Assembly (NCBI GenBank): GCA_029204225.1
Contig: CM055107.1
Location: 30,901,410 to 30,965,409, forward strand
Reading direction: 5' to 3'
From: Diphasiastrum complanatum
Lineage: Eukaryota; Streptophyta; Lycopodiopsida; Lycopodiales; Lycopodiaceae
DNA length: 64,000 nt
The notes below the pieces were generated by a model that saw nothing but the letters and a program-made list of their open reading frames with translations, searched no databases and was not told where the DNA came from. Position 1 is the stretch's first letter; each line of letters opens with the position of its first letter. Of this stretch, positions 10,526 to 21,082 are shown piece after piece. Both the position numbers and the translations under genes were made by a program.

Positions 10526-11965
10526 TTAGCCCTTGGTCCTTATCTCGTCTCTCTCTCTCTCTTGGCCCTTGGCCCTTAACCCTTAGACTCTTGGCCATTA
10601 ACCCTTGGTCTTTAATCTTTGTCCTTTAATCCATGGCCCTTAGCCCTTTATCCTTGACCCTTGGTCTTTATCTCTTATCTCTTATCCCTTAGACCTTGGC
10701 CCTTGGACCTTAACTCTTAGCCCTTCGCTCTTAACCCTTGGTCCTTAACACTTGGCCCTTAGCCCTTGGTCCTTGGTCCTTAGCCCTTAGCTCTTGTCCC
10801 TTACTTGTTCTCCTTTGGTCCTTGGCCATTAAAACTTAACTCCTTGATCATTATCTCATTTCTCTCTCTTGGCCCTTGCCCTTGCCCTTCGTCCTTTATC
10901 TTGGCCCTTGGCCCTTAACTCTTGGTCCTTAATCCTTAAGGGTGCTTTATATTTTTTTTCCCTTAACCCTTAACCCTTGGACTTTCGTCTTCGTCCGGGC
11001 CCTTGGCCTTTCACCATTGTTCTTTAGTACTTCGCCCTTGGTCCTTAAATCTTAATCCTTGGTCCTTAACCCTTGGCCTTTAACCCTAAACCCTAAACCC
11101 TAAACCCTTGGCCCTTAAACTAAACCCTAAACCCTAAACACTAATTCCTAAATCCTAAACCCTAACGCCCTAGGTCCTAAATTCTAAACCCTAAATCCTA
11201 AACAATAAACCCTAAATCCTAGGCCCTTAGCCCTAAATTCTAAATCCTAAACCCTAAATCCTAAATCCTAAACCCTAAGCCCTAAGCCCTTAGCCCTAAA
11301 TCCTAAACCAAAAACCCTAAATCCTAATGTAGCCATAAATCCTAAATCCTAAGCCCTTAGCCCTAAACCCTAAATCCTAAACCCTAAGCCCTAAGCTCTT
11401 AGCCCGAAATCTTAAACCCTAAACTCTAAACCCAAAATCTTACATCCTAAATCCAAAATCCTAAACCCTAAATAATAAACCCTAAACCCTAGGCCTTTAC
11501 CCCTAAATATTAAATCCAAAATCCTAAACCCAAAATCCTAAATCCTTAACCCTTAGCCCTAAACCCCAAACCCCTAGCCCTAAACCCAAAATCCTTCTCC
11601 CTTGGCCCTTAGCCTTTGTTCATTTGTCCTTCGCCATTGGCCCATCCCTAGCCCTTGGTCCTTGGCCCTTGTTCCTTAGCCCTTCGTCGTTAGCCCTTGT
11701 CTCTTAGCCTTTAACCCTTGGCCCTTGTACCTTAATGCTTAGTCCTTGGCCCTTGGCCCTAGACACTTGGCCTTTCACCATTGGCCCATAGCGCTTGGCT
11801 CTTGGGCCTTAACCCTTGGCCCCTAACCCCTGGCCCTTGGCTCTTAACTCTTAACTTTTGTCCCTTAGCCCTTAGCCATTGCTCATTGGCCCTGAATCGT
11901 TCTCCCTTGTACCTTAACCCTTAGCCTTTGGCTCTTTGCCCTTTACCCTTAATCCTTAATCCTTA
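10526..11965. repeat. Degenerate CCTTGG / CCTTAA / CCCTAAA array
   Basis: About 1.4 kb of short units. The flanks (10526-11070 and 11595-11965) are mostly CCCTTGG and CCCTTAA variants. The centre (about 11080-11600) is dominated by CCCTAAA and CCTAAAT variants, with runs of three exact CCCTAAA units near 11084-11107. CCCTAAA is the complement of the plant telomere repeat TTTAGGG, so this is an interstitial telomere-like tract. No gene is present. Confidence 0.85.
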
Positions 11966-12190
11966 ATCCTTGGTTGTTGCCCCTCAAGGTGAAGGAAAAC
12001 TTCAGCAAATTCCTGGCCGTCGGATCTGTGCAAGATCTACGATTCAGAACAGCTTGACCTTTCTGTGGACATGTGGCATGCATCGACTGATCATGTGCTC
12101 TCAGTCTGATGCGTTTGCAAGGGGACCCACCCCTGGACACACTAAGTTTTTTAAACTAGTGCGCCGCGCGACCTTGGACCCTCCCCTCGC
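11966..12190. other. Spacer between two arrays
   Basis: No gene recognised. It contains an unusually GC-rich patch (GCGCCGCGCG near 12161) just before the GCGTTTCGG array. Confidence 0.4.
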
Positions 12191-12354
12191 GCGTTTCGGA
12201 CTGTAGGACCGCGTTTCGAGACAGAAGTCAGGCGCTTCGGACAGCTACTTGGGCGTTTCGGGCTATTTGACAGGCATTTCGAGCATTGGGATGGCGTTTT
12301 GGACCCCTAGACTAGCGTTTCGGAGCTGTGTACGGCGTTTCAGACCTGTCCAAC
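12191..12354. repeat. Eight-unit 20-21 bp array led by GCGTTTCGG
   Basis: Eight consecutive units of 20 or 21 bp each begin GC(G/A)(T/C)TT(C/T)(G/A)(G/A) and continue with a different 11-12 bases. Only the first 9-10 bases are conserved from unit to unit. Periodicity is regular. The array lies between a telomere-like tract and a retroelement leader. The units are far too short for a CRISPR array, and this is a plant nuclear setting. Confidence 0.8.
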
Positions 12355-13024
12355 ACTTTTTTGCAACAGTATACAGCTAGCAAACCTGCTGAACATTGTT
12401 TTCTTGTCAAAAAGTTCTATTTTTCACTCAAATCTCCACCAAAATCAACGATTTTTTATGTAATGAGCTACGAATCTAACTCTCCTTGCAGTTGGATACC
12501 TCCCAACACTAATCACACTACAAATGATGGAGAATACTGAGTTTTTCAGCCTATTCTACTTGCTTGCACAAGTTTCACACAAAATCACAAAAGTAGGTAA
12601 AACTCAATGAAATCACAGTTTTTCAGTTCCTAAATGCCTCATAACTGTGAATGGCAGTACTAAACACAGTCTAGTGTGATTTGCAGTTTTCCAAACAAAC
12701 AAATGAGAGATTTCTTGGCAAAACTCTCTCACAAATGGCACTTTTGACACAAAACTTGGAAGTATTGTAAAGTCTCCTAACTCAATAGATTTTCAATCTG
12801 TCTGATGCTACTTTGGCCTTTTTGATGCCTCTGGGACTGTGTCTTCGTTCCCCACTGATGATTCTGAGCTCCAAAACCTGCAAAATACTCCAAGGAAGAA
12901 TTTCTTCCAACTTCTGCCTCTCCAAGCTTTCACCTCCTGCAAAGGACTTTCTCACTTCATTGTGGAGCATGTGACAAGCTGTATCCATTGATCAGGCACG
13001 TAGGACTATCGGGCTCTGATACCA
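12355..13024 (-). other. Retroelement leader next to short LTR, copy 2
   Basis: From about 12630 it repeats the leader at 8640-9031 and ends with GGGCTCTGATACCA, the complement of a primer-binding site. No coding domain. The first 270 bp are unassigned. Confidence 0.6.
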
Positions 13025-13269
13025 TGTCAATAATCTGATGAGCACTATCAATCAATCACCGTAAGCAATCACCAAGAGGAAGAGGAAGAACACACCATCA
13101 CAATATTACACTAACTGAAAGAGAGTACAATGAACCCTAAATATAGAGAGAGAGAAAAAAAAAAAAAAACTAGTAGTTGACTATAGACCAGCCTACAGCT
13201 ACTTACAACTGGTAACAACTGTCAACAATAAATCGTAAATAGTAACAAGTTTATCATTGGTTTCTAACA
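13025..13269 (-). repeat. Short LTR, family B, copy 2
   Basis: 245 bp from TGTCAATAATCTG to GTTTCTAACA. It is clearly related to 9032-9272 and has the same primer-site context. It contains a 15-base A run. The next element begins directly at its right edge. Confidence 0.65.
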
Positions 13270-13918
13270 GAACTTTGATACAGCCAATTTTGGCTTTAGA
13301 GGTCAAATGGTCAAGTACACATGTTTTGTCATGATTAGGCCAAAATTCAATTGTGATGTAACTCGAGCTAGTTAGGTTACTTACACATGTCAAGTTTAGG
13401 TTTGATGAGTGATGCACCCTATGTGGTGGCAAAAGTCAAAGGTCCAATCATAAGTGAGAAAATTGGTAGAAGGGCCCAATCATAATCAAAGGATGTGAAG
13501 TCACTCATCCAATAGGATGTTAGAGGTCTTAGAAAAGGGGTCCAATAGGATTGAAGTTTGGATCTCCACGAGTTCTATATGTACATTGATTTTCTATCAT
13601 AATCTAATGTGAGTTTTTGAGTCAATTTGGAGATTCATCAATTTTGAGTGTATTTCTCTCTCTACCCTTCACCTGAAGTGGTGGTTTCTCTCTCTACCCG
13701 AGGAGAGGAGCTTGTTGGGACTTAGTTTTTAGTAGTACATGTTTCCACACATGTGAAATTACTTTGGTTATGAATGTATGCATGTAACTTTGCCTCCTTG
13801 CCTTAGATTTCATCAATTGATCTTGGATTTCAATCAATAGAAGATCTATAGTTGAAAATTTTTGCTTAGGAAATCAATTTCACACTTTAGAACATTCCCA
13901 CACGTGTGAATTTTCACA
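13270..13918 (+). repeat. 5' LTR of the plus-strand copia element
   Basis: About 649 bp ending CACACGTGTGAATTTTCACA just before a primer-binding site. Its reverse complement resembles the LTRs of the minus element at 17409-18064 and 22916-23436 (shared CTCCTCGGGTAGAGAG and repeated 'CTATTGGACC'-type blocks). The left edge is estimated by alignment with TGTTGATAGG.CCAAATTTGG. Confidence 0.65.
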
Positions 13919-13930
13919 TGGTATCAGATC
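13919..13930 (+). promoter_or_regulatory. Primer-binding site of the plus-strand copia element
   Basis: TGGTATCAGATC directly follows the LTR end. One base differs from the usual TGGTATCAGAGC. Confidence 0.75.
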
Positions 13931-14635
13931 CTACCTAAGCTTTTGATTCATCTATCATCCATAGTTTCAAAAATTTCATGAAAATCTAGATCCAGAGAGT
14001 GTTGATTGCATCTCCCATGCTATCTGAAGAAAATTTGGATCAAGAGGGTTCATTATCATAATGATTGAATCATTTCAGGTACTATACGGAATTCAGTGTG
14101 CATGCAAGTGTGAAGTACAGCCAAGTTCATTTGGAAAGTTATCTTCCAAGTTAGATCCAAATTTGGTGTTAGATAGCTTGTTTGGAAGCTAGTTTTGTCT
14201 AGTTTTTGTAGCAATTTGTTTCCATCCATTTGGTAGAGCCAATCAAAAGTTATAAGCTTTTGAAGAGGGTTAGGTAGGGCACCTAGACCTATGTGGACTC
14301 ATTTATGGTTTGATCATATCTTGCTAGTTTGACCAAAAAATTCAAGAAGAGGCTTGCCAATGTCATTTATTTGAGATCTAGTCAACTTTTTCAGGTCATA
14401 GCCACATTGTTTCTTACACTTCCGTTGTATTAGAGTGATTTGTGGATTCTTTGAGTGTTTCACACGTGCCAAAGATAGTTTGACCCAAACTTTTCCTATA
14501 CTCCATCAATTGATGAGAGGTTGATCTAGTTTGAGAGAGATTGGTAGAGCTAGTGAGATCCATTTTGTTGCAAGATTTTGCATAGGAGTTGGTAGTACAC
14601 CTTTCAAGGAATTCACAAGGTGTCTTCACTATTAC
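13931..14635 (+). other. Untranslated leader of the plus-strand copia element
   Basis: 700 bp between primer site and gag with no recognised coding. It parallels the leader of the minus element (22240-22900) in reverse orientation, sharing the AAGCTTTTGAAGAGGGTTAG region. Confidence 0.6.
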
Positions 14636-16487
14636 ATGGCATCTATGGGTTCCTACCTATTGGAATCTAGTGAAAGACTATCTACCTCCAACTATTCTAT
14701 TTGGAAGGTTAGAATGGAGTCAATCTTGATACTCCAAGATATGATGGACATTGTACTTGGGATTGAGGAGGAGCCTTAAGTCCTTCAAGAAGTACAAAAG
14801 TACAAGAAGAGAGCTAGGATGGCTCTCCATTATGTCAAGATAATTGTCTCTAATGAGATCTTTGAGAGATATTGGTGCTTGTACTTCGCCCAAGGATGCT
14901 TGGGATACTCTCAAAGCAATCTATGAGGCCAAAATACCTCTAGGCTCCTCACTCTTAGAAATCAAATATTCCAAAGTTGTCAAAAGAGTGATGAGAGTGC
15001 CACTAATTATGTTTTGAGAGTGAAAGACATTCATAGGGAGCTTGCTTGTATTGGAGATTCCACCAAACAAAGTGAGCTAGTCCAAGTCATACTCAATGGC
15101 TTGAAGGATGAATATTAGAATCTTGTTCAATCCTATGCTATCAAGGAGGAGCTACCAACCTTGGAGGCTTTGCAAAGAGTGCTAATAGCTGAAGAATCAA
15201 GGCATGAGAACATGGACAAATTGTCACTCAATCATAATGGTGATGACAAAGTTTTATTTGCCAAGCACAAAGAGAGGAGCAAAAAGCAACACAAACACTT
15301 CTCTAAGGACAAAGCAAAAGACCAAGATGCTAGAGGATGATGTTCCTCTCAATATTCTACTTCAAAGAAGAAAAAAAAAGATGTTAAGTGTTTCTTTTGT
15401 GGCAAGAAAGGCCACTATGCTACCAATCGCTTCAAGAAGAAGAAACAATTCAAGCAAGCCAACATCTCTCATGAGAAAGAAGACTTTATTGCAAGTGATG
15501 GGGAAGGCTCTCTTATGGCATCAAGCTTCTCCTCTTCCACCTTAAAAAAGGATGACTCTTGGTATATTGATAGTGGAGCATCATCTCATATGTGTAGCTC
15601 CAAGGTTTCCTTTTCATCTACTATGCCTTATGAAGGAATCAAGAAGTCCACATATATTGCAAGTGATCAAGAGTGCAAAATTGAAGGAGTAGGGACTATT
15701 CCCTTGAAGCTTGCATCATCAAAAGTTCTATCTCTTCACAAGGTTTTTTTTTTTTCCCAAGCTTACAAAAAATCTTTTAAGTGTTGGCCAATTACTTGAT
15801 GGTGGCCTTGATGTCAATTTCCATATTTACAATTGTGTAATCAAGAAGGATGGTGAGATCCTTGCTCATGGATCTAGATATGTAGGCATCTACAAATTGG
15901 ATCCAAGAGAGAGTGCAAAATCTCTTGATGTTGCTTATGTATCCAAGCTTTCAAAGGAGGATGATCACACAAGATGCACATGTTTATATCTTCTCTCTTC
16001 ATGATTTATGGTGCATGATTATTTCCTATTATTCAAAGCATATATTGAGATGGAATTCTCATTGAAGAACAAAGCTTTGAGGAGCGATGGAGCTCTTGGA
16101 GTAAATACACCATATGAAGTATTATTCAAGAAGCCTAAGGTTGATTACCTTAGTGTCTTTGGAGGTTCTTGCTTTGCACATATTCCCTTGGGAACAAGGA
16201 GGAAGGATGGTCCAAGCTCATGGATCATGGTTGGATGCTTATCCACCAAGGAGGCCTATAAAGCCTTTATACTCTCTATTTCAAAAGTGATTGAGAGTAA
16301 AGATGTCATATTTTATGAAGATCTACATTCAACCTTGGAAGGGGCCGGGATCAAGGCATCTCAAGATGCACCTCAAATCATCTCAATTGAAGATTATCAA
16401 GATGTGATGGGGTCGAGGTTTGAGGAGAAGCCTCCTCAACATATGATTTCAAGGATATCTTCAAGATGGATGGACGAGTCTTTATGA
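14636..16487 (+). pseudogene. Copia gag-protease-integrase polyprotein, internally deleted
   Basis: The gag start is STSNYSIWKVRMESILILQD, followed by a stop at 14777 where the related element has Gln. Gag continues in shifted frames to a zinc knuckle, CFFCGKKGHYATNR, whose last Cys is Arg. The protease site WYIDSGASSHMCSSK is at about 15560. The GAG-pre-integrase region follows (VGQLLDGGLDV). The integrase core is largely deleted: sequence jumps from KALRSDG near 16080 to VNTPYEVLFKKPKVDYLSVFGG, the integrase C-terminal part. No reverse transcriptase or RNase H is found. Compared with the minus element at 17409-23436 it is the same family with a large internal loss, so it cannot move by itself. 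Confidence 0.85.
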
Positions 16488-17408
16488 CTCATCTTTTATG
16501 GTAAAGAGAGGCAAGTTTTAGGTGATTTCACTCTAACATTCTCACTTATGCTTCTCTTCCATTACTTGATGTACTGTCTTGCTTTGTTGAGATTTCTACA
16601 TCTCAAAATTCATGTAAGGCAATTCTAGTTTTGGATGATGCCTATTGTATGGACATATTTCTTGTCATTGATGGCTTACATATGTTTCCAAAACATTTTG
16701 AAAGCAAGATATTGTGTCATAAAAGGTATGCTCTTGGATCTTGTAAGAGCAAGAATGAGTTTGATACTCATAGTTTGAAAAATCATGTTTTTACATGGTT
16801 TGAGGAAATTTGTAAACTTCTCTTGAGATTAAGCGAATCATCCTTGAAGGACACTTACATTCTTGAGCAAGTGTTTAGCCTCAAGAAGATCAAGATTGCA
16901 TTTTATTTCAAGATTAGATCCATTAGGAATAAAGTTCATAGTATGTGGACTAGTCTATGCTTAATCTTGATGATCAACACTTTTACTCATCTTATGATCT
17001 TGATCTCTATGATCTTTGTGATCTTTATGAGGCATGGAGGCCTCTGATTTTCATTATGGTGCAGCCATCTTCATGCAAATTGAATTTCCAAATCAAATAT
17101 CATCATCAAACATGGAGGAAGCACATGGATATAGTGGCAAATTGGTGGAATGCTCTTCAAAGATATTGGCAAGAGGTTTCTACCAAAGAAATCTCATCAT
17201 GGATATGGTGAGAGTGCTGCTATGATGGATCCTTTTGCTAGTTTTTTACTTCATATGAATACCAAAGGATCCACTAAAAAAAGTTTCACAAACTCCTTAA
17301 TCTTACCAAGTTAGTTTTTGAGGAGTGTGAAAAATTGTCAAAAATCTATCTTGGTTATTTTATCATTTTATGTTTGTGAGTACATTTCACATGTGTGGAG
17401 CATGTTCC
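16488..17408 (+). other. Residual 3' part of the plus-strand copia element
   Basis: Open frames here (for example 16631-17047) show no recognised domain. A purine-rich GAGGAGTGTGAAAAATTG near 17316-17333 matches the 3' polypurine region of the minus element (GAGGAGTGTGAAGAATTG near 18200), so this is the 3' end. Its own 3' LTR is missing; the next LTR belongs to the opposite-strand element. Confidence 0.55.
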
Positions 17409-18064
17409 TGTTAATTCACATGTGTGGACTATCCATAACATGTACTTGTGATCTTCTAAGGTGTGTAGATGCACCAAGATCAAGACTAGATCGAGATTCA
17501 AGATCTATCTTTGATTCTATGGCAAAAACACACTAGTACATGGATTCAATCACTTCCAACTCTCACTCACACGTGTGGGAAGTGTTCCAAAAATAATCTA
17601 AGTAAAAACAAGCTGCTCTCCTCGGGTAGAGAGATAAAATCATCATGAGCTCTCAGGTAGAGAGAGAAAGCTAGAAAACCAATTACTCACAAAATCCACT
17701 CAATCTCAAAATCAATTAGATCCAAATGAGAAGTACAATGATACTAGTAGATTCACGAGCTACCACTATGCTTAACTATGATTGGACCACACTTTTGCCA
17801 CCTCTTAATCCTATTGGACCATTGATCCATTCACCTCTAAATTCTATTGGACCATTTTCAAGCAAACTTCAAATTCTATTGGACCCCTCAAGGTTCCACC
17901 TCTAAATCCTATTGGACCTCTTAAATTTCATCAAACAAAAGTATTACACTTGTCTACAATCTAATTGGCACGAGTTTAGCCTCTTACTCTATTTTGGCTA
18001 AATAGTGGCATTACAATTGGAAATGGGTAATTTGCCATCTATGCCAAATTTGGTCCTATCAACA
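17409..18064 (-). repeat. 3' LTR of the minus copia element
   Basis: 656 bp in plus reading from TGTTAATTCACATG to CCTATCAACA, with TGTT/AACA inverted ends. It contains repeated TCCTATTGGACC-type blocks and the palindrome CACACGTGTG. Confidence 0.8.
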
Positions 18065-18227
18065 TCCATCCACAAGAAGCAACTAAATACATACAAAGTG
18101 CATGCTGGCCCAAGAATACAAGATGACTCCAGCCCTACACCTAGATGCTTGATATAAAAAACATAAGACCCCCATATTTAACATAGATAATCTTTTTCAA
18201 TTCTTCACACTCCTCCTACAAAATTAT
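18065..18227 (-). other. 3' untranslated end with polypurine tract
   Basis: Lies between the RNase H stop and the LTR. On the minus strand it contains GTAGGAGGAGTGTGAAG, a plausible plus-strand priming tract, although it sits about 135 bp from the LTR edge. Confidence 0.5.
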
Positions 18228-18677
18228 TTATGAAAATATGAGCATTGATCTTGATATAACTCCAAGATTAGATCTATGCTTGATGAAAGCACTTTTGCTC
18301 AAAGGCTTGGTGAGTAGATCGGCAATACAAGAGGACGAGTTGACATGCTCCAAATAGATTTCTCCTCCAATAAGCTTTTCTCTCACAAAATGTTGTGCCA
18401 CTTCTATATGCTTGCTTCTTGCATGAAATATGGGATTATTGGCAAGAGCTTGGGCCGAGATATTATCACACTTGATCATTGGTAGATCATCGTACTTGAT
18501 GCACTTTAGCTCCAATAATAATCTATTGATCCAAAGCACCTCTTTGGTGGTTGTAGTGAGTGCTTTGTACTCAGCCTCACATGAAGAGAGAGATATAGTA
18601 TCTTGCTTTTTGGAAAGCCAAGATATTAGATTGTCTCCAAGAAAGATAGTGTATGCACTAATAGACTTTCGATCCAT
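18228..18677 (-). pseudogene. Copia RNase H domain
   Basis: Carries the copia RNase H hallmarks: SWLSKKQDTISLSSCEAEYKAL, WINRLLLEL, a CDN segment, FHARSKHIEVAQHFVREKL, and the closing ADLLTKPLSKSAF. It overlaps the end of the RT frame in another phase, so a frameshift near 18650 separates RT and RNase H. Confidence 0.85.
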
Positions 18678-19696
18678 CTTGTCACTTGCAAATCCGAATC
18701 CGAGTAGCTAACAATGGATAGATCTTCACTTTTATAAAGTAGACCATAATCACAAGATGAAGATACATATCTTAGAATCCTCTTGGCCATCTTCCAATGA
18801 TGAATCTTAGGATCTTGCATAAATTGACTCAATTTGTGCACACAAAAACTTAAATCGGGCCTAATAATGGTAAGCCAAATCAAGGAGCCTACAAGACTCC
18901 TAAGAAGTATGATGTCCTCGAAGGATCTTTCATCACCTTTATTAGGATCTTTTACAATTTGCTCCATTGGAGTATCTATGCTCTTAGAATTTTCCATATG
19001 AAATTTTTTCGACATAGAGTGAGCATATCTAGATTGGCAAATAAAAACATGATCTTCATAAAAATCAATCTCTAGGCCTAGGATGTAATGTATTTCTCCT
19101 AGAACTTGCATTTTAAACTCACATCCAAGTGCTAGCTTAGTTTCACCAACTAGCTTGATACAACTTCCACAAAGAATAATGTCATCAACATTAATTAGAA
19201 GAATGACAATATTACTATCAACAGACTTTAGATACATGGAGGGATCATAGTCACTAAGAGTAGATCCTAGTGAGATAAGGAAAGAATTAAGTCTTGAATA
19301 CCATGATCTTGGTGCTTGCTTGAGTCCATAAAGGCTTTTGAAGAGCAAGCACACTTTGAACTCATCCTTGATGAATCCTTGAGGTTGTTCCATATAGATC
19401 TCCTCCTCAAGATAACCATTTAGAAAAGCATTGGATACATCTAATTGGAACACCTTCCACTTAAAGAAACAAGCAAGAGAAATAAGAATTCTTATTGTCA
19501 CCATCTTTGCAACGGGTGCAAAGGTCTCCTCATAATCAAGGCCATGGATTTGAGCAAATCCTTTGGCACATAATCTTGCTTTATACTTGCTGATGGTGAC
19601 ATCATGATTGTACTTGATCCGAAATACCCACTTGCAACCAATCACATGCTTGTTGGATGGAGGATCCACAAGCTCCCAAGTATTGTTGGTGATCAA
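18626..19696 (-). pseudogene. Copia reverse transcriptase
   Basis: 356 open codons beginning ITNNTWELVDPPSNKHVIGC. Domains in order are KWVFRIKYN, KARLCAKGFAQIHGLDYEETFAPVAK, VFQLDVSNAFLNGYLEEEIYM, SLYGLKQAPRSWY, the catalytic segment LLINVDDIIL, then LGEIHYILGLE and VGSLIWLTIIRPDLSF. The usual YVDD or YVDDI box reads NVDD: the aromatic residue is replaced, although both aspartates remain. The frame ends in shifted sequence at the RNase H junction. Confidence 0.9.
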
Positions 19697-19862
19697 TGCA
19701 TCATACTCTTGCTTATGGCATCATACCATTCCTTGGTATTGAGTGTCTCTTGTACATTCTTTGGCTCTTCATGAGAGACATAAAAAACATAATTAGTGGA
19801 ATCAAGATCCACTTGTTTGCCTTTGTCAACATATGAGAGCCTCTTAGGCTCGGATCTATCTC
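19697..19862 (-). pseudogene. Broken linker between integrase and RT
   Basis: Continues the copia polyprotein in other frames (EEPKNVQETLNTKEW-type residues on the minus strand). Frameshifts prevent one continuous reading. Confidence 0.45.
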
Positions 19863-20297
19863 TCATGGATCTTCTTGGTGAGAAAATCCGAGAGAGTCTT
19901 CTTCAATTCTCGACCCAATCACATCATAATTGTCTTCAAAATCAATAATAAGTGATGCATCCATAAACTTTTTGATCTCGGCCTCTTCAAAAGATGAATG
20001 TTGATCTTCATGAAAGACAACATCTCTACTTTCAATAACTTGAGAAGTAGAGAATACAAAGACTCTATAGGCCTTTTTGGTAAATGAGTATCCAACCATG
20101 ATCCCTTTGCATGCACTAGGATCTTCCTTCTTCCTTGTTTCCAAGGGAATATGGGCAAAGCATATGCATCCAAAAACTCTAATGTGATCAACCTTAGGCT
20201 TCTTCAAATATAAGATTTCATATGGTGACTTTCCTCCAAGAGCTATATGTGGGAGCCTATTGCAAAGATAATTTGCACAATTAATGGCTTCTCCCAA
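19863..20297 (-). pseudogene. Copia integrase C-terminal part
   Basis: Contains INCANYLCNRLPHIALGGKSPYE, PKVDHIRVFGCICFAHIPLETRKK, IMVGYSFTKKAYRVF and SRDVVFHEDQHSSFEE, the standard tail of a copia integrase. It is separated by a small frameshift from the catalytic core upstream. Confidence 0.85.
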
Positions 20298-21038
20298 TTC
20301 TCATAGATTTTGCACATTCACATAGAGATCGATTCTTTCTCTCGGCCACTCCATCTTGAGATGGAGAATAGGCACAAGAGAACTCTCTTTTAATGCCTTC
20401 AAGCTCACAAAAATCATGAAATTTATTGGAGATATATTCACCACCTCCATCACATCTAAGAGCTTTAATCTTGAATGAGAATTTCTTCTCTACATAAGCT
20501 TTGAAAATAAGGAAATGAAAACACCATAGATTCAAAAGCAAGAAGAAATATCCAAGTGAATCTTGTGAAATCATCAATGAAAGTAACAAGTGGCTCCCCC
20601 CTTGCTTATAGTTGATGAGAAATGCACATCCGAGTGAATTAACTCCAAAGGATACTTGCTTTTGATTGAAGATCTTAAAAATGACTTTTTGTGAAATTTA
20701 GCAATAGCACAAGCCTCACAAGGCTTGATCTTCTTGGAGAATGATTTTGGCAAGCCAATAGCTTTGGCCTCTTTGATCATAGAGAGCATGGATTTGTAGT
20801 TGGGATGTCCCAACCTCCTATGCCATAATTCCTCCATAGAGAGCTTGTTTACAAGAGCAACATTACAAGCATTCACATATTCATTTGGATCTAGTTTATA
20901 GATGCCTCCAAATCTAGATCCTAATGCAAGTATCTCATCATTCTTCTTGATAGTGCAAGTATCAACATTGAATTTTACATCAAGGCCATTATCAAGCAAT
21001 TGGCCAACACTAATGAGATTCTTAGTAAGCTTAGGCAC
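20281..21038 (-). pseudogene. Copia integrase zinc and catalytic core
   Basis: The frames 20574-21038 and 20281-20589 together hold the GAG-pre-integrase HHCC finger (HRRLGHPNYKSML to CEACAIAK). They also hold the DDE residues: D in LELIHSDV, D in LRCDGGGEY and E in SQDGVAERKNR. A frameshift near 20580 breaks the core. The integrase would insert the cDNA copy into the genome. Confidence 0.85.
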
Positions 21039-21082
21039 ATAAAGAATCTTAGAAAGAGAAAGAACTTTAGAGGATGCAAGCT

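Noticed and set aside
11080-11600. A true chromosome end
   Set aside because: Units are highly degenerate, flanked on both sides by TE sequence, and the window continues for more than 50 kb beyond.
12191-12354. CRISPR-like array
   Set aside because: Conserved parts are about 9-10 bases and tails 11-12 bases, far below CRISPR sizes, and the setting is plant nuclear DNA.
16957-17225. RNase H of the plus-strand copia element
   Set aside because: None of the expected SCEAEY, FHARSKHIE or TKPLS blocks is present in any frame.
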